A stretch of 64,000 bases of DNA from Arthrobacter sp. MA-N2 (GTDB taxonomy: Bacteria; Actinomycetota; Actinomycetes; Actinomycetales; Micrococcaceae). Position 1 is the stretch's first letter. Every line of letters starts with the position of its first letter. The stretch spans positions 2,654,034 to 2,718,033 of the forward strand of contig NZ_KI912155.1 in NCBI RefSeq assembly GCF_000517125.1, given 5' to 3'. The translations under genes and the position numbers were made by a program. Below the pieces are notes generated by a model. The model made no database searches and was not told the origin of the DNA. It saw only the letters and a list, made by a program, of their open reading frames with translations. This document shows, piece by piece, positions 36,809 through 46,556 of this stretch.

Positions 36809-39800
36809 ATGACCTCCTCCAGCTACTTCCGTTTCCCGCATGTGCACGGTGATCTGCTTACTTTCGTGGCCGAAGACGACGTTTGGATCGCCCCCTTGGC
36901 CGGAGGCCGCGCGTGGCGGATTTCAGCCCAGCAGTTGCCTGCACGCAATCCCCGCTTCACCCCGGACGGCAAGCGGCTCGTCTGGACGACGATCGTCGGG
37001 GCTGCTCCCGAAGTGGTGACAGCAGAGGTCGACGGCGGCGGGTACCGGCAGTTGAGCTACTTCGGCCACAGCACCACCCGGGTCAAAGGATTCACCTCCT
37101 CGGGCGACGTGGTCGTTACGACCGCGTTCGAACAGGCTGAGGGACGGCACACACATGCTTACGCCTTACCCCTCGACGGTGGCCCCGCCGTCGAGCTCCC
37201 ATTCGGTCCGGTGGAATCGCTGGCGTTTGGCCCGGAAGTGGGGGACGAACGGCCCGTAGTCCTTGCCAGCGTGCTCTCCCGGGAGCCGGCATGGTGGAAG
37301 CGTTACCGTGGCGGTACCGCTGGAAAACTGTGGATTGATGCCGACGGTAACGGCGAGTTCGCCCGGCTGCTTCCGGAACTCGACGGGAACCTCGCAGATC
37401 CCCTATGGGTGGACGGTCGGATTGCTTTCCTTTCGGACCACGAGGGTTACGGAAATCTCTACTCTGTGCAGCCGGACGGTTCGAACCTGCGTCGGCACAC
37501 CGATCACGAGGACTTCTACGTACGGCATGCCGCAAGCGACGGCAAACGGGTCATCTTTGAATCGGCCGGCGAGTTGTGGATCCTGCCGACGCTCGACGCC
37601 ACGTCCGAAGCAGTGCGTCTGGAGATTACGCTGGGCTCGTCATCGCAGTCGCGCCGCCCGGCGCCCCTCAAAGTTGCCGCCCACTTGGGCGAAGTCTTCC
37701 CCAACGCAGCAGGTTCGGCCAGCGCGGTGGAAACCCACGGGACCATCCACTGGCTGCGCCACAAAGACGGACCATCCCGGGTGGTCGAAGCGACTCCCGG
37801 CGTCCGCGCAAGGCTTCCCCGGCCCCTCATCGACGGTCGCATCGCTTACGTGGCAGACCACGACGGCGTCGATTCCGTGTACATCAAGCGGATTGCCCCT
37901 CGAATCGGCCAGCCCGTCCTCAAAGCGCCGGTCCCGGACACCACACCGGAGCCGCGCGAAAGTGCGGAGGGCGGGGCCGAGCAACTGCCCCGCCCCGTTT
38001 CGGCGTCGGCTATCGCCGGGCAGCCTGTCACGTCCGGCGTCCGGCTACCGGAAACGTATGCGGAGCCGGTCCCGCCTTCCGGGGAGAAGGAAGCTGCCCC
38101 GGTAGGAGCCGCGGATGACCGGGCGGAAGGGCCGCGCATCGATGTCCTGCGCATTGACTTTCCCAAGGCAGCCCGTCCGAGCGCCCTCGAGCCCAGCCCT
38201 GATGGCCGGTGGCTTGCCGTGGGAACTGCGTTCGGGGACGTCTACCTGGCCGACGCGGCCAGCGGCACCTTGTCGCTGCTGTTCAGCGTCGGGGACGGCA
38301 GCATTGACGGCCTCGCGTGGTCTCCCGACTCACAATGGCTGGCGTGGTCCGAACCCGTCACGGCCTTCGGCTCCCGGAGCAAATTGCGCATGGTCAGCAC
38401 CGCCAAGCCGGAAGACATCGTGGATGTCACCGATGGACGATTCTGCGACGAATCACCAGCGTTCACTCCCGATGGCAAGTTCCTGGCGTTCCTGTCCAAC
38501 CGCAGTTTTGATCCCGTCTACGACGGCCATGCCTTTGACTTGTCTTTCCCCAGCCCCATCAAGCCCTATCTCGTGGCTCTCGCAGCGGACACTCCGTCTC
38601 CATTCGGCCCGGTAGTGGACCTTCTGGACGAGGATGACGTTGAGCCTGCCACATCGGCGAAGGATGGGGCCTCGCCTACCGTCCAGGTCCGCGTGGACAT
38701 CGAGGGCCTGCCCTTGCGAGTGGTGGGTGTCCCGGTGCCTCAGGGTAACTACTCGGAACTTTCGGCCTCCGGCGGAGCGTTGCTCTGGCTCGACACGCCG
38801 CTTTCGGGAGTCACCGGCGACGGCCGTGGAAAGGTGCAGGACAAGGCACCCGCTCCCGCGCTGGTCCGCTACGAGCTTTCGAAGCAGAAACACGTCACCC
38901 TGGTCTCCGCGGTCGAGCGCTATCGCCTGTCCGGAGATGGCAAGAAGCTGGTCTACGTCAATGACAAACAGGTTGTTGCCGTACCGTCGGACGCCAAGGT
39001 TGACGAAGAATCCGGTGAGCTCGTGAAAGTTGAGCTGAACCGTATCCGGGTCGTCCTGGATCCAGTGGCCGTATGGGGACAGGCATTCGACGAAGCATGG
39101 CGGCTGCAGCGGGACTTCTTCTGGACCGAAGACATGGCAGGACAGGACTGGGAATCGGTACACCGGAGGTACCGTCCAATCGTCGAACGACTGGGTTCGC
39201 ACGACGATCTTGTGGACCTCTTGTGGGAACTGCACGGGGAGCTGGGTACCTCGCACGCTTACGTGCGTCCGGCGGCAGTGAGTGAACCCGGGAGCAATGG
39301 ACAGGGCAGGCTCGGTGCCGACCTCAAGCTCACGGAGGCCGGCTGGGAGATCACGCGCATCCTCGCCGGAGACACTTCGGACCCTCTGGCAAACTCCCCG
39401 TTGACCCGGCCTGGAGCCGATGCGAAGGTGGGCGACGTCATTCTGGCGATCGACGGCGTCGGGCTGTCCGCGGACCGTACTCCGGCCCAACAGCTGGTCG
39501 GCGCGGCAGGCCGGGCAGTGGAACTCACGCTGTTGAACGGCGCCGGGCACGGTGAAGCAGCGGGCCGGCAGCGGCGGATCGCCGTGGTTCCAGTGAAGGA
39601 CGAGGAACGCCTGCGGTACCAGGAATGGGTGCACGCCAACAGGCGCACCGTGCGCGAGGCCTCGGACGGAACGTTCGGCTACCTGCACGTTCCGGACATG
39701 ATGGCCAACGGCTGGGCGCAGCTTCACCGGGACCTCGACACGGAGACTGCGCTTGATGGGCTGATTGTTGATGTCCGTCGCAACCGCGGTGGCCATACTT

Positions 39801-40309
39801 CCCAATTGGTGGCCGAACTGATCGGCCGCAAGGTCACCGGCTGGAGCATGCCCCGCGGCGAAAAGCCGCGCACGTACCCTCATCACGCTCCGCGCGGTCC
39901 AGTCATCATCCTGACCGACGAATTCGCCGGCTCCGATGGGGACATCATCACCCAGGTGTCCAAACTCCGGGGCATCGGCCCGGTCATCGGTACCAGGACC
40001 TGGGGCGGCGTCGTGGGCATCGACAACCGCTTCACGCTGGCAGATGGCACCGGTGTGACGCAACCCCGCTATGCGACTTGGTTCTCCGGGGGCATCGGCT
40101 GGAGCGTGGAGAACTTCGGGGTGGAGCCTGACATCGAAGTGGTGTTCCCGCCGCACGCATATGCAGCTGGCACTGATCCCCAGTTGGAGTACGGGATCGG
40201 CGCGCTTAAGGAAATGGTCCAGGAACTGCCCACGGACCGGCCTCCGCTGCGTGAGGGCTACCGCAAGGTCCGCCCGGCCAAGCTGCCCGCGAGGCCGCAC
40301 AAGGGCTAG
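36809..40309 (+). CDS. Tricorn-type S41 protease
   Basis: 1166 aa. Tricorn proteases are large cytoplasmic peptidases that degrade peptides left by the proteasome. N-terminal beta-propeller blades (about 10-360) and a second propeller (about 440-700) are marked by repeats such as TPDGKRLVWTT, SPDSQWLAWSE and TPDGKFLAFLSNR. A C1 helical part, a PDZ domain (about 835-930, with VGDVILAIDG) and the C-terminal S41 catalytic domain follow, including GYLHVPDM, VDVRRNRGGHTS and the nucleophile motif FAGSDGDIITQ (Ser near residue 1040). A Pro/Ala linker at 380-440 is unusually long and low-complexity. No signal peptide is seen. Confidence 0.93.
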   Translation: MTSSSYFRFPHVHGDLLTFVAEDDVWIAPLAGGRAWRISAQQLPARNPRFTPDGKRLVWTTIVGAAPEVVTAEVDGGGYRQLSYFGHSTTRVKGFTSSGDVVVTTAFEQAEGRHTHAYALPLDGGPAVELPFGPVESLAFGPEVGDERPVVLASVLSREPAWWKRYRGGTAGKLWIDADGNGEFARLLPELDGNLADPLWVDGRIAFLSDHEGYGNLYSVQPDGSNLRRHTDHEDFYVRHAASDGKRVIFESAGELWILPTLDATSEAVRLEITLGSSSQSRRPAPLKVAAHLGEVFPNAAGSASAVETHGTIHWLRHKDGPSRVVEATPGVRARLPRPLIDGRIAYVADHDGVDSVYIKRIAPRIGQPVLKAPVPDTTPEPRESAEGGAEQLPRPVSASAIAGQPVTSGVRLPETYAEPVPPSGEKEAAPVGAADDRAEGPRIDVLRIDFPKAARPSALEPSPDGRWLAVGTAFGDVYLADAASGTLSLLFSVGDGSIDGLAWSPDSQWLAWSEPVTAFGSRSKLRMVSTAKPEDIVDVTDGRFCDESPAFTPDGKFLAFLSNRSFDPVYDGHAFDLSFPSPIKPYLVALAADTPSPFGPVVDLLDEDDVEPATSAKDGASPTVQVRVDIEGLPLRVVGVPVPQGNYSELSASGGALLWLDTPLSGVTGDGRGKVQDKAPAPALVRYELSKQKHVTLVSAVERYRLSGDGKKLVYVNDKQVVAVPSDAKVDEESGELVKVELNRIRVVLDPVAVWGQAFDEAWRLQRDFFWTEDMAGQDWESVHRRYRPIVERLGSHDDLVDLLWELHGELGTSHAYVRPAAVSEPGSNGQGRLGADLKLTEAGWEITRILAGDTSDPLANSPLTRPGADAKVGDVILAIDGVGLSADRTPAQQLVGAAGRAVELTLLNGAGHGEAAGRQRRIAVVPVKDEERLRYQEWVHANRRTVREASDGTFGYLHVPDMMANGWAQLHRDLDTETALDGLIVDVRRNRGGHTSQLVAELIGRKVTGWSMPRGEKPRTYPHHAPRGPVIILTDEFAGSDGDIITQVSKLRGIGPVIGTRTWGGVVGIDNRFTLADGTGVTQPRYATWFSGGIGWSVENFGVEPDIEVVFPPHAYAAGTDPQLEYGIGALKEMVQELPTDRPPLREGYRKVRPAKLPARPHKG

Positions 40310-40323
40310 CGGCTAAGCCACAA

Positions 40324-40370
40324 CAGCGAAGTCCCCGCCTCCCGGAAGGAAGGCGGGGACTTCGCTGCTT
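40324..40370. terminator. 17-bp convergent terminator
   Basis: CAGCGAAGTCCCCGCCT (40324-40340) pairs perfectly with AGGCGGGGACTTCGCTG (40351-40367) across a 10-nt loop, between the converging tricorn and OsmC genes. Confidence 0.83.
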
Positions 40371-40384
40371 TGGACGTGTTGCCG

Positions 40385-40813
40385 CTAGGAAGCGAGCGTG
40401 GCGTCCAAGGTGATCGGGGTTGCCTTGAGCGCCTGTGAGACCGGGCAGTTGACCTTGGCGTCTTCGGCGAGGCGCTGGAATTCTTCTTCGGAGACGCCGG
40501 GGATGCGTGCGCTCACGGTCAGGTGGATGCCCGTGATGCCCTCGCCGGGCTGGAAGGTCACGTCGGCCTTGGTGTTGACCTCTTCCGGCGTGAAGCCTGC
40601 GCCTGCCACGCCGTTGCTGAAGGCCATGGAAAAGCATGCCGAGTGTGCGGCGGCAATCAACTCTTCGGGGCTGGTCTTGCCCTCCGCGGACTCCGCGCGG
40701 GCCTTCCAGGTGACGTTGAAGGTTCCGAGTCCGGAGCTGTCCAGCGTGGTGTTGCCGGCGCCTTCGATCAGGTTGCCGTTCCATACGGTGTGTGCGGTGC
40801 GTGTTGTAGCCAT
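40385..40813 (-). CDS. OsmC/OhrA family peroxiredoxin-like protein
   Basis: 142 aa. OsmC proteins reduce organic hydroperoxides with two reactive cysteines. Both cysteines are here: AAHSACFSMAFS (first) and AKVNCPVSQALK (second). ATG at 40813 with GAGGAG about 5 nt upstream; the GTG at 40819 is too close to that site. The sequence fits the OsmC subgroup more than Ohr because of the EGAGNTTLDSSGLGTF N-terminus. The usual ohrR regulator is not adjacent. Confidence 0.93.
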   Translation of the reverse strand: MATTRTAHTVWNGNLIEGAGNTTLDSSGLGTFNVTWKARAESAEGKTSPEELIAAAHSACFSMAFSNGVAGAGFTPEEVNTKADVTFQPGEGITGIHLTVSARIPGVSEEEFQRLAEDAKVNCPVSQALKATPITLDATLAS

Positions 40814-40946
40814 GTCCACTCCTCAGCGTCGTTGCGAATTGGCGTCCGGATGCCGGATGCCGCCGGGTTCAATCCTAGGGATTCGACGACGGCGGCGCAC
40901 CGCTTGTCCGCTCTCAGAGGATTGTGACTGCCGAGCTAGAGACAGC

Positions 40947-40982
40947 AGCGGCCGCCGGGACGGGAGGGTCCGGGCGGCCGCT
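40947..40982 (-). terminator. Hairpin after the small membrane protein gene
   Basis: AGCGGCCGCC (40947-40956) pairs with GGCGGCCGCT (40973-40982) around a 16-nt loop. Located 42 nt after the stop of the gene at 41024 on its strand. T-poor. Confidence 0.5.
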
Positions 40983-41023
40983 CTGTTCGTTCCTCGCGGC
41001 GTGTTCCGCGGGGTTCTCCCGGA

Positions 41024-41395
41024 TTACTGCCAGATGGTCGCAATCGCGATGTTGAGCAGCGCCAGTCCGCCTACTCCGTGGGCCAGGCCGGTAGAGACCG
41101 GTTCGCCCTTCTTGACCTTGCGCGCACCGATGACGGCCATCACGGCGACTGCGAGACCGATGGCGAACTTGATGCCGAGCTTGAAGTAGTTGGGTTCGCC
41201 GAATTCGGCCGGGTCTTGATTGTGGAGCACCGGCAGGAGACCCATCATGGCAATACCGGTAATCAGCTGCACGAACGCGCCGTCGCGCTGGCGTGGGTGG
41301 ACGGTGGGCTGCTTCATGGTGGCGATCCAGTAGCCCACAATCATGGCTGCGCCGACGATGTGCAAGAACAGCAGGACGTTGAAGAGAATACTCAT
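41024..41395 (-). CDS. Small four-helix membrane protein of unknown function
   Basis: 123 aa. Hydrophobic segments near residues 3-25, 43-60, 72-92 and 104-121. Histidines are placed at helix 1 (LFLHIVGAA) and near GLAHGVGG, and the loop contains HPRQRDGAF. The His-containing helices recall small haem or copper membrane proteins, but the pattern is too weak to assign. The ATG has TAAGCT 6 nt upstream. Common in Arthrobacter-like genomes to my recollection; no function assigned. Confidence 0.72.
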   Translation of the reverse strand: MSILFNVLLFLHIVGAAMIVGYWIATMKQPTVHPRQRDGAFVQLITGIAMMGLLPVLHNQDPAEFGEPNYFKLGIKFAIGLAVAVMAVIGARKVKKGEPVSTGLAHGVGGLALLNIAIATIWQ

Positions 41396-41401
41396 GGCCC
41401 C

Positions 41402-41407
41402 AGCTTA
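41402..41407 (-). promoter_or_regulatory. TAAGCT -10 for leaderless membrane-protein gene
   Basis: Minus-strand TAAGCT, GGGGCC, then the ATG at 41395. Same hexamer and spacing as the GNAT and RDD promoters. Confidence 0.6.
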
Positions 41408-41454
41408 GCCAGAAACTTCTACGTGCCGTAGCAAAGCCACGGAACAAAATGAAG

Positions 41455-41498
41455 GCAAAAAAGGGCAGGTCCCGGCAGTTTCGTGCCGGGACCTGCCC
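41455..41498 (-). terminator. Intrinsic terminator of the sucB operon
   Basis: GGGCAGGTCCCGGCA (41463-41477) pairs perfectly with TGCCGGGACCTGCCC (41484-41498). On the minus strand the stem is followed by TTTTTTGCC, a proper U tract. Confidence 0.9.
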
Positions 41499-41545
41499 GT
41501 TGCTAGCGCAACCTCAGGCGTTGCATGCTATCGGGGCGACTGGGA

Positions 41546-43315
41546 TTAGAGACCCAGGTCAGCTTCGAACAAACCCTCTTCAAGGCGGGCCTTGAGGGTC
41601 TGCAGGAAGCGGCCTGCGTCGGCGCCGTCCACCAGTCGGTGATCGTACGTCAGAGACAGGTACATCATGGAGCGGATAGCGATAGAGTCGTCGCCGTTCT
41701 CGTCGGCAACCACTACCGGGCGCTTGACGATGGCACCAGTACCCAGGATTCCCACCTGCGGCTGGTTGATGATCGGCGTGTCGAACAGGGCTCCGACAGA
41801 ACCGATGTTGGTGATGCTGAAGGTGCCGCCGGACAGCTCGTCCGGACCAATCTTCCCTTGGCGGGTGCGGCTGGCGACGTCGGCGATCTTGCTGGCCAGG
41901 CCGGCGAGGTTCAGGTTGCCGGCGTCGGTAACGACCGGAACCAGCAGGCCCTTGTCGGTGTCCACCGCAATCGCGAGGTGTTCCGCGTTGTGGTAGGTGA
42001 TCTCCTGCTTGTCCTCGTCATAGGCAGCGTTCAGCTTGGGGTGCTGCTTCAATGCCTCGGCGACAGCCTTGGCGATGAATGGCAGGAAGGTCAGCTTGAC
42101 GCCGTTCTGAGCCTCGAAGGAACCCTTGGCCTTGAGGCGGAGCTTGGCGATCTTGGTCATGTCGACCTCGTGCACCTGGGTCAGCTGCGTGGAGGTTTCG
42201 AGGGATTCGCGCATGCGACGGGCGATGACCTGGCGGATGCGGGGAGCCTTCTCGACAGTCCCGCGCAGCGAGGACGCCGCAACCGGGGCGGCAGCGGGCT
42301 TCCCGGGGGCTGCCGGTGCGGCGGACGCCGCCGCGGAAGTCGAGGCTGCCTGCGCCGCCGTTTTCATTGCGTCGGCCGCGGCGAGGACGTCCTGTTTCCG
42401 GATACGGCCGCCGACGCCGGTGCCAGCCACCGTGCTGATGTCAACACCGTTCTGGTTGGCAAGCTTGCGGACAAGGGGGGTGACGTAGCCGGATTCCGCC
42501 GGAGCCGACGGCGCAGCTGCGGGTGCGGCGGCTGGTGCAGGTGTGGCAGGGGCCGCGGCCGGTGCAGGCACTGCTTCAACAACGGGTGCCGGGGCAGCTG
42601 CCGCGGCGGCCGGTGCCGGGGCAGCTGCGGCGGCGGCCGGTGCCGGAGCAGCTTCGGGTGCAGCGGCGGCGGGTGCGGGTGTAGCGGCGGCAGGTGCGCC
42701 GGAGCCGATGACGGCAAGAACGGCGCCGACCTCCGCAGTGTCGTCCTCGTTGACGCGGATCTCGAGCAACGTGCCGGCCACGGGGGAAGGGATCTCGGTG
42801 TCGACCTTGTCGGTGGAGACCTCGAGGAGCGGTTCGTCGACCTCGACGGTGTCGCCGACGGCCTTGAGCCAGCGGGTGACGGTGCCTTCAGTGACGCTTT
42901 CGCCCAGGGCAGGGAGGGTCACGTCGTGGCCCGATGCCTGGCCGGAGCTTGCTGCGGGGGCTGCGGTTGCTTCGGCTGCGGGAGCCGGTGCTGCTTCAGG
43001 GGCGGGTGCCGGTGCCGGGGCGGGAGCTGCCGGGGCTTCTTCCGCAGGTGCGGCTGCGGGTGCTGCAGCGCCGTTGCTGCCGCTGCCGATCCGAACCAGG
43101 GGAGCGCCGACCTCGGCGGTCTCGTCTTCAGCTACGAGAATCTCTTCGATGATACCGGCAATAGGAGACGGGATTTCGGTGTCTACTTTGTCGGTGGAAA
43201 CTTCGAGCAGGGGCTCGTCGACTTCCACTCGGTCACCAACCTGCTTGAGCCAGCGGGTAACGGTGCCTTCGGTGACGCTTTCACCAAGGGCGGGCAAGTT
43301 AACGGATTCAGACAT
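41546..43315 (-). CDS. sucB: Dihydrolipoamide acyltransferase E2 with two lipoyl domains
   Basis: E2 of a 2-oxo acid dehydrogenase complex, probably shared by pyruvate and 2-oxoglutarate dehydrogenases as in other actinobacteria. 589 aa. Two near-identical lipoyl domains (about residues 5-77 and 132-205) each have the [12 protein letters not shown] site; the lipoylated lysines are 43 and 170. Ala/Pro-rich linkers follow each. The peripheral subunit-binding domain is near 281-317 ([16 protein letters not shown]), and the catalytic domain ends with [16 protein letters not shown] with active His and Asp. Start ATG with AAGGAG upstream. It follows lpdA on the same strand; no E1 gene is adjacent. 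Confidence 0.93.
   Translation of the reverse strand: MSESVNLPALGESVTEGTVTRWLKQVGDRVEVDEPLLEVSTDKVDTEIPSPIAGIIEEILVAEDETAEVGAPLVRIGSGSNGAAAPAAAPAEEAPAAPAPAPAPAPEAAPAPAAEATAAPAASSGQASGHDVTLPALGESVTEGTVTRWLKAVGDTVEVDEPLLEVSTDKVDTEIPSPVAGTLLEIRVNEDDTAEVGAVLAVIGSGAPAAATPAPAAAAPEAAPAPAAAAAAPAPAAAAAAPAPVVEAVPAPAAAPATPAPAAAPAAAPSAPAESGYVTPLVRKLANQNGVDISTVAGTGVGGRIRKQDVLAAADAMKTAAQAASTSAAASAAPAAPGKPAAAPVAASSLRGTVEKAPRIRQVIARRMRESLETSTQLTQVHEVDMTKIAKLRLKAKGSFEAQNGVKLTFLPFIAKAVAEALKQHPKLNAAYDEDKQEITYHNAEHLAIAVDTDKGLLVPVVTDAGNLNLAGLASKIADVASRTRQGKIGPDELSGGTFSITNIGSVGALFDTPIINQPQVGILGTGAIVKRPVVVADENGDDSIAIRSMMYLSLTYDHRLVDGADAGRFLQTLKARLEEGLFEADLGL
42700..43303 (-). repeat. Duplicated lipoyl-domain coding sequence
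   Basis: The segments 43303-43085 and 42922-42700 encode lipoyl domains that differ at few positions; for example [27 protein letters not shown] and the start ALGESVTEG are shared. This is an internal duplication within sucB, separated by an Ala/Pro linker. Confidence 0.85.
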
Positions 43316-43421
43316 GTCGTCCCCGTTCTCCTTATTGATCTTTAGTGCGGATGAGTGTTGCCTGCTGGGGTCCTGCGTCCGCAGTTCGTGCGGGCGCAGG
43401 ACCGGGTGTCTTGCGAAAGAC

Positions 43422-44804
43422 TTAGCCGTGGAGCGGCTTGCCTGCCAGCGCGAGGTGGACTTCGCCCAGGGCCTCGTTCTGCGTCGGGTGTGCGTGGATG
43501 AACTGGGCCACGTCTTCCGGGTGTGCTTCCCAGTTGACGATCAGCTGTGCTTCGCCGATCTGTTCGCCCATGCGCGAGCCGATCATGTGGATGCCGACGA
43601 CGGGACCGTCCTTCTGGCGGACCACCTTGACGATGCCACTCGTTCCCAAAATAGAGCTCTTGCCGTTGCCAGCCAGGTTGTATTCCTGGATCTGGACCTG
43701 GTCGTCGCCGAACTTCTCCTTGGCGCCCTTTTCGGTGTAGCCAACGGTGGCGATTTCAGGTTCGCAGTAGGTGACCTTCGGGATGTTCACGTCTTCGACG
43801 ACCACCGGCTTCAGGCCGGCGATCTCTTCGGCAACGAAAATGCCCTGCTGGTACCCGCGGTGGGCGAGCTGGACGCCGGGGACGATGTCACCGACTGCGT
43901 AGATGTTGCCGACGCCGGTGTGCAGGCGTTCGTTGGTGATGACGAAGCCGCGATCGATGGTGACGCCTGCTTCTTCGTACCCGAGGTTCGCAGTGACCGG
44001 GCCACGGCCCACGGCAACCAGGAGGAGATCGGCTTCGAAGGTCTGGCCGTCGACCAAAGTGACCTTCACGCCGTTCTCGTCCTGCTCCACGCCCTGGAAG
44101 AAGACGCCGGTGCTGAACTTGATGCCGCGCTTCTTGAAGGCGCGCTCCAGGTTCTTGACTATGGCGGTGTCCTCGTTGGGAACGAGGGAGGGGAGGCCTT
44201 CAACAATGGTGACGTCGACCCCGAAGGACTTCCAGACAGAAGCGAATTCGACGCCGATGACGCCCCCGCCGAGCACGATCACGCTCTTCGGGATGTAATC
44301 CATGGTCAAAGCTTCATCGGAGGTGATGACGCGGCCGCCGATTTCCAGGCCCGGGAGGGAGCGGGAGTAGGAACCCGTGGCCAGGACGATGTTCTTGCCC
44401 TTGTAGGCGGTGCCGTTCACGACGACGGTGTCGGTGCCGTGCAGCTTGCCTTCGCCTTCGATGACAGTGATGCCCTTGGACTTGATGAGTCCCTGCAGGC
44501 CCTTGAACTTACCGGCGACAATTCCGTCTTTGTAAGCGTTCACAGCATTGATGTCGATGCTGTCCAGCGTGACGTTGACGCCGTACTTGGCGGAGTCGCG
44601 TGCGTGGTCGGCCAGTTCCGCCGAGTGCAGGAGTGCCTTGGTGGGGATGCACCCGTTGTGCAGGCAGGTGCCGCCGAGTTTGCCCTTCTCGACGAGGCCA
44701 ACGGTGAAACCAAGCTGAACGGCACGCAGGGCCGTGGCGTAGCCGCCGCTGCCGCCGCCGAGTACCAGGATGTCGAATTCTTGCGCAGTTGCCTGATCGG
44801 CCAC
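43422..44804 (-). CDS. lpdA: Dihydrolipoyl dehydrogenase E3
   Basis: Flavoprotein that reoxidises the dihydrolipoyl groups of E2 with NAD. 460 aa. FAD motif [15 protein letters not shown], redox disulfide [20 protein letters not shown] motif [17 protein letters not shown], second FAD motif [11 protein letters not shown] and catalytic C-terminal [15 protein letters not shown] start at 44804 with GGGAG 8 nt upstream. The longer reading to 44849 adds an Arg/Ser-rich stretch and is unlikely. It precedes sucB with a 106-nt gap on the same strand. Confidence 0.96.
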   Translation of the reverse strand: MADQATAQEFDILVLGGGSGGYATALRAVQLGFTVGLVEKGKLGGTCLHNGCIPTKALLHSAELADHARDSAKYGVNVTLDSIDINAVNAYKDGIVAGKFKGLQGLIKSKGITVIEGEGKLHGTDTVVVNGTAYKGKNIVLATGSYSRSLPGLEIGGRVITSDEALTMDYIPKSVIVLGGGVIGVEFASVWKSFGVDVTIVEGLPSLVPNEDTAIVKNLERAFKKRGIKFSTGVFFQGVEQDENGVKVTLVDGQTFEADLLLVAVGRGPVTANLGYEEAGVTIDRGFVITNERLHTGVGNIYAVGDIVPGVQLAHRGYQQGIFVAEEIAGLKPVVVEDVNIPKVTYCEPEIATVGYTEKGAKEKFGDDQVQIQEYNLAGNGKSSILGTSGIVKVVRQKDGPVVGIHMIGSRMGEQIGEAQLIVNWEAHPEDVAQFIHAHPTQNEALGEVHLALAGKPLHG

Positions 44805-44999
44805 TAGGACGCTCCCTCGCGTGAGCGATGACACGCGACTACGCGTCATCTGGTCTTGGAACTTGTACTGCGGCGATTATGCCAGCACCGAAGTTCTCTT
44901 GCATTTGTGACTACCGTGGTTCACCTTAGCGAACCACTTATCCATGCTCCACCCTGCCGAGGCTTTTGTGGGGCGCTTGTGGCCAGACTCACGTCGGGC

Positions 45000-45027
45000 C
45001 GTGGGGCCGGTCATGACCGGCCCCACG
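45000..45027 (-). terminator. 14-bp perfect palindrome after pepA
   Basis: CGTGGGGCCGGTCA (45000-45013) is followed directly by its reverse complement (45014-45027), 11 nt after the pepA stop. A hairpin would have no unpaired loop beyond the central bases, and no U tract follows. Confidence 0.65.
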
Positions 45028-45038
45028 TGGGTGCCGGT

Positions 45039-46556
45039 TCAGGCCGTTGCCAGCAGGTCTTCCACGTAGGCAAGCAGTGTCCGGACGGTGCAACCGGTGC
45101 CCTGCTTGGGGGTGTAGCCGTAGGGGTTGCCGTTGTTGAAGGACGGACCGGCTATGTCGACGTGTGCCCAGGGGATTTGCTTGCCCGCGGCGTCCTTGCC
45201 GACGAACTCGCGAAGGAAAACGGCTGCGGTCATCATGCCGCCGTGGCGTTCGCCGATGTTGGCGATGTCGGCCACCTGCGAGTCGAGGCTGGCCCGAAGT
45301 TCCTCTGGCAGCGGCATCGGCCACACGAGCTCGCCGGCGCGGTCTGCGGCGGACTTGAGCGCGCCGGTGACGGCGTCGGATCCCATGACACCGGCGGTGC
45401 GGTTGCCGAGGGCGATCAGTTGCGCGCCCGTGAGCGTTGCGACGTCGATGATGGCATCAGGCTGTTCGAGGCTCGCCGCCACGATCCCGTCCGCCATGAC
45501 AAGGCGTCCCTCGGCGTCGGTATTGAGAACCTCAACCGTCTTGCCGCCGTACACCGTGAGGACGTCGGCCGGGCGCTGTGCCGCGCCGGACGGCATGTTC
45601 TCGGCAATGCAGAGCCACGCGGTCACCTTGACCGGCAGCCCGAGCCCGGCGACCGCCAAGACCGTATTAAGTACGACGGCGGCACCCGCCATGTCGCTCT
45701 TCATGTCGCCCATGCCGAGGGCGGGCTTAATGGAAATGCCGCCAGTGTCAAAAGTGATGCCCTTGCCGACCAGTGCGATCTTCCTGGTGGCCTTGGCCGG
45801 GGCGTACTCGACCTTGACCAGTCGGGGCTGACGGGTTGAACCCTTGCCGACGCCAAGGATTCCGCCGAAGCCGTCCTTTTCGAGGCGCTTCTCGTCCCAC
45901 ACGGTCACCTTGACGGGAAGTCCCTTGGAGAGTTCTTTGGCAGCTTCGGCAAAGGACTCAGGGAAAAGGTGGCTCGGCGGCTGGTTGACCAGGGTGCGGG
46001 TGTTGTTGACTGCGCGTCCCACGAGCAGGGCCCGGTCAAGCGCAGGCTGGACGTCCTTGCTGTCAAATGCCGTGTGGATCAGGACTTTGCCGACGGGATC
46101 CTTGAGGCCATCCTTGCTGGAGCGGTGCTCTGTGTAGGAGTAGGAACCCAACACGGCGCCCTCGGCGACGGCCGCGACGTCGTCGAGGGACGCCGTCGGG
46201 AGCGCGAGGGTCACGGAGGACAAGCCGGCCAGCTGGCGGACGGCGGATCCAGCCGCGCGGCGCAGGGCCTCTTCCGAGAGGAGGGTGTCGGCAACCTTGC
46301 CGACACCTGCCAGAACCAGAACGGCCGAACCGGTCTCCGGAAGACCTGGCAGACGGTGAACCTGATCGGCTGCTCCAGTGATGCCGAGGAGGCCCAACGA
46401 AGCCGCGAGGGATTCCGCGGCTTTCGCGCCCAGGGGATTTCCGAGCAGCACTGGCCCGTCCTCGCCCTGTCCGATGCCTATCACGAGTGCGTCGCTGGGC
46501 GACTTCTTCAGGTCCTTGGCGATCGTGCCAAGGGTGATGTCTGTAGTCTTCACCAC
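45039..46556 (-). CDS. pepA: M17 leucyl aminopeptidase
   Basis: Cytosolic zinc/manganese aminopeptidase that trims N-terminal leucine and other residues. 505 aa. The metal and catalytic motifs are VGKGITFDTGGISIKPA (Lys and Asp), MKSDMAGAAVVL (Asp) and the signature NTDAEGRL (Asp and Glu), with IDVATLTGAQLIALG downstream. The N-terminal half is a macrodomain-like region. The start is GTG GTG; 46556 is used but 46553 is possible, and there is no strong ribosome site. It is divergent from the PAC2 gene over a 315-nt gap. Confidence 0.95.
   Translation of the reverse strand: MVKTTDITLGTIAKDLKKSPSDALVIGIGQGEDGPVLLGNPLGAKAAESLAASLGLLGITGAADQVHRLPGLPETGSAVLVLAGVGKVADTLLSEEALRRAAGSAVRQLAGLSSVTLALPTASLDDVAAVAEGAVLGSYSYTEHRSSKDGLKDPVGKVLIHTAFDSKDVQPALDRALLVGRAVNNTRTLVNQPPSHLFPESFAEAAKELSKGLPVKVTVWDEKRLEKDGFGGILGVGKGSTRQPRLVKVEYAPAKATRKIALVGKGITFDTGGISIKPALGMGDMKSDMAGAAVVLNTVLAVAGLGLPVKVTAWLCIAENMPSGAAQRPADVLTVYGGKTVEVLNTDAEGRLVMADGIVAASLEQPDAIIDVATLTGAQLIALGNRTAGVMGSDAVTGALKSAADRAGELVWPMPLPEELRASLDSQVADIANIGERHGGMMTAAVFLREFVGKDAAGKQIPWAHVDIAGPSFNNGNPYGYTPKQGTGCTVRTLLAYVEDLLATA

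Noticed and set aside
38453..40300. 615-codon open frame antisense to the tricorn-type protease
   Set aside because: Shadow of a GC-rich gene. It has no ribosome site at its start and no recognised domain, while the plus-strand frame has a full protease.
41525..44807. Two very long open frames on the plus strand (606 and 754 codons) opposite sucB and lpdA
   Set aside because: They are antisense to genes with clear domains; the long frames come from GC-rich codon bias and the Ala/Pro-rich linkers. Their translations are low-complexity Gly/Cys/Arg or Ala strings with no family motif.
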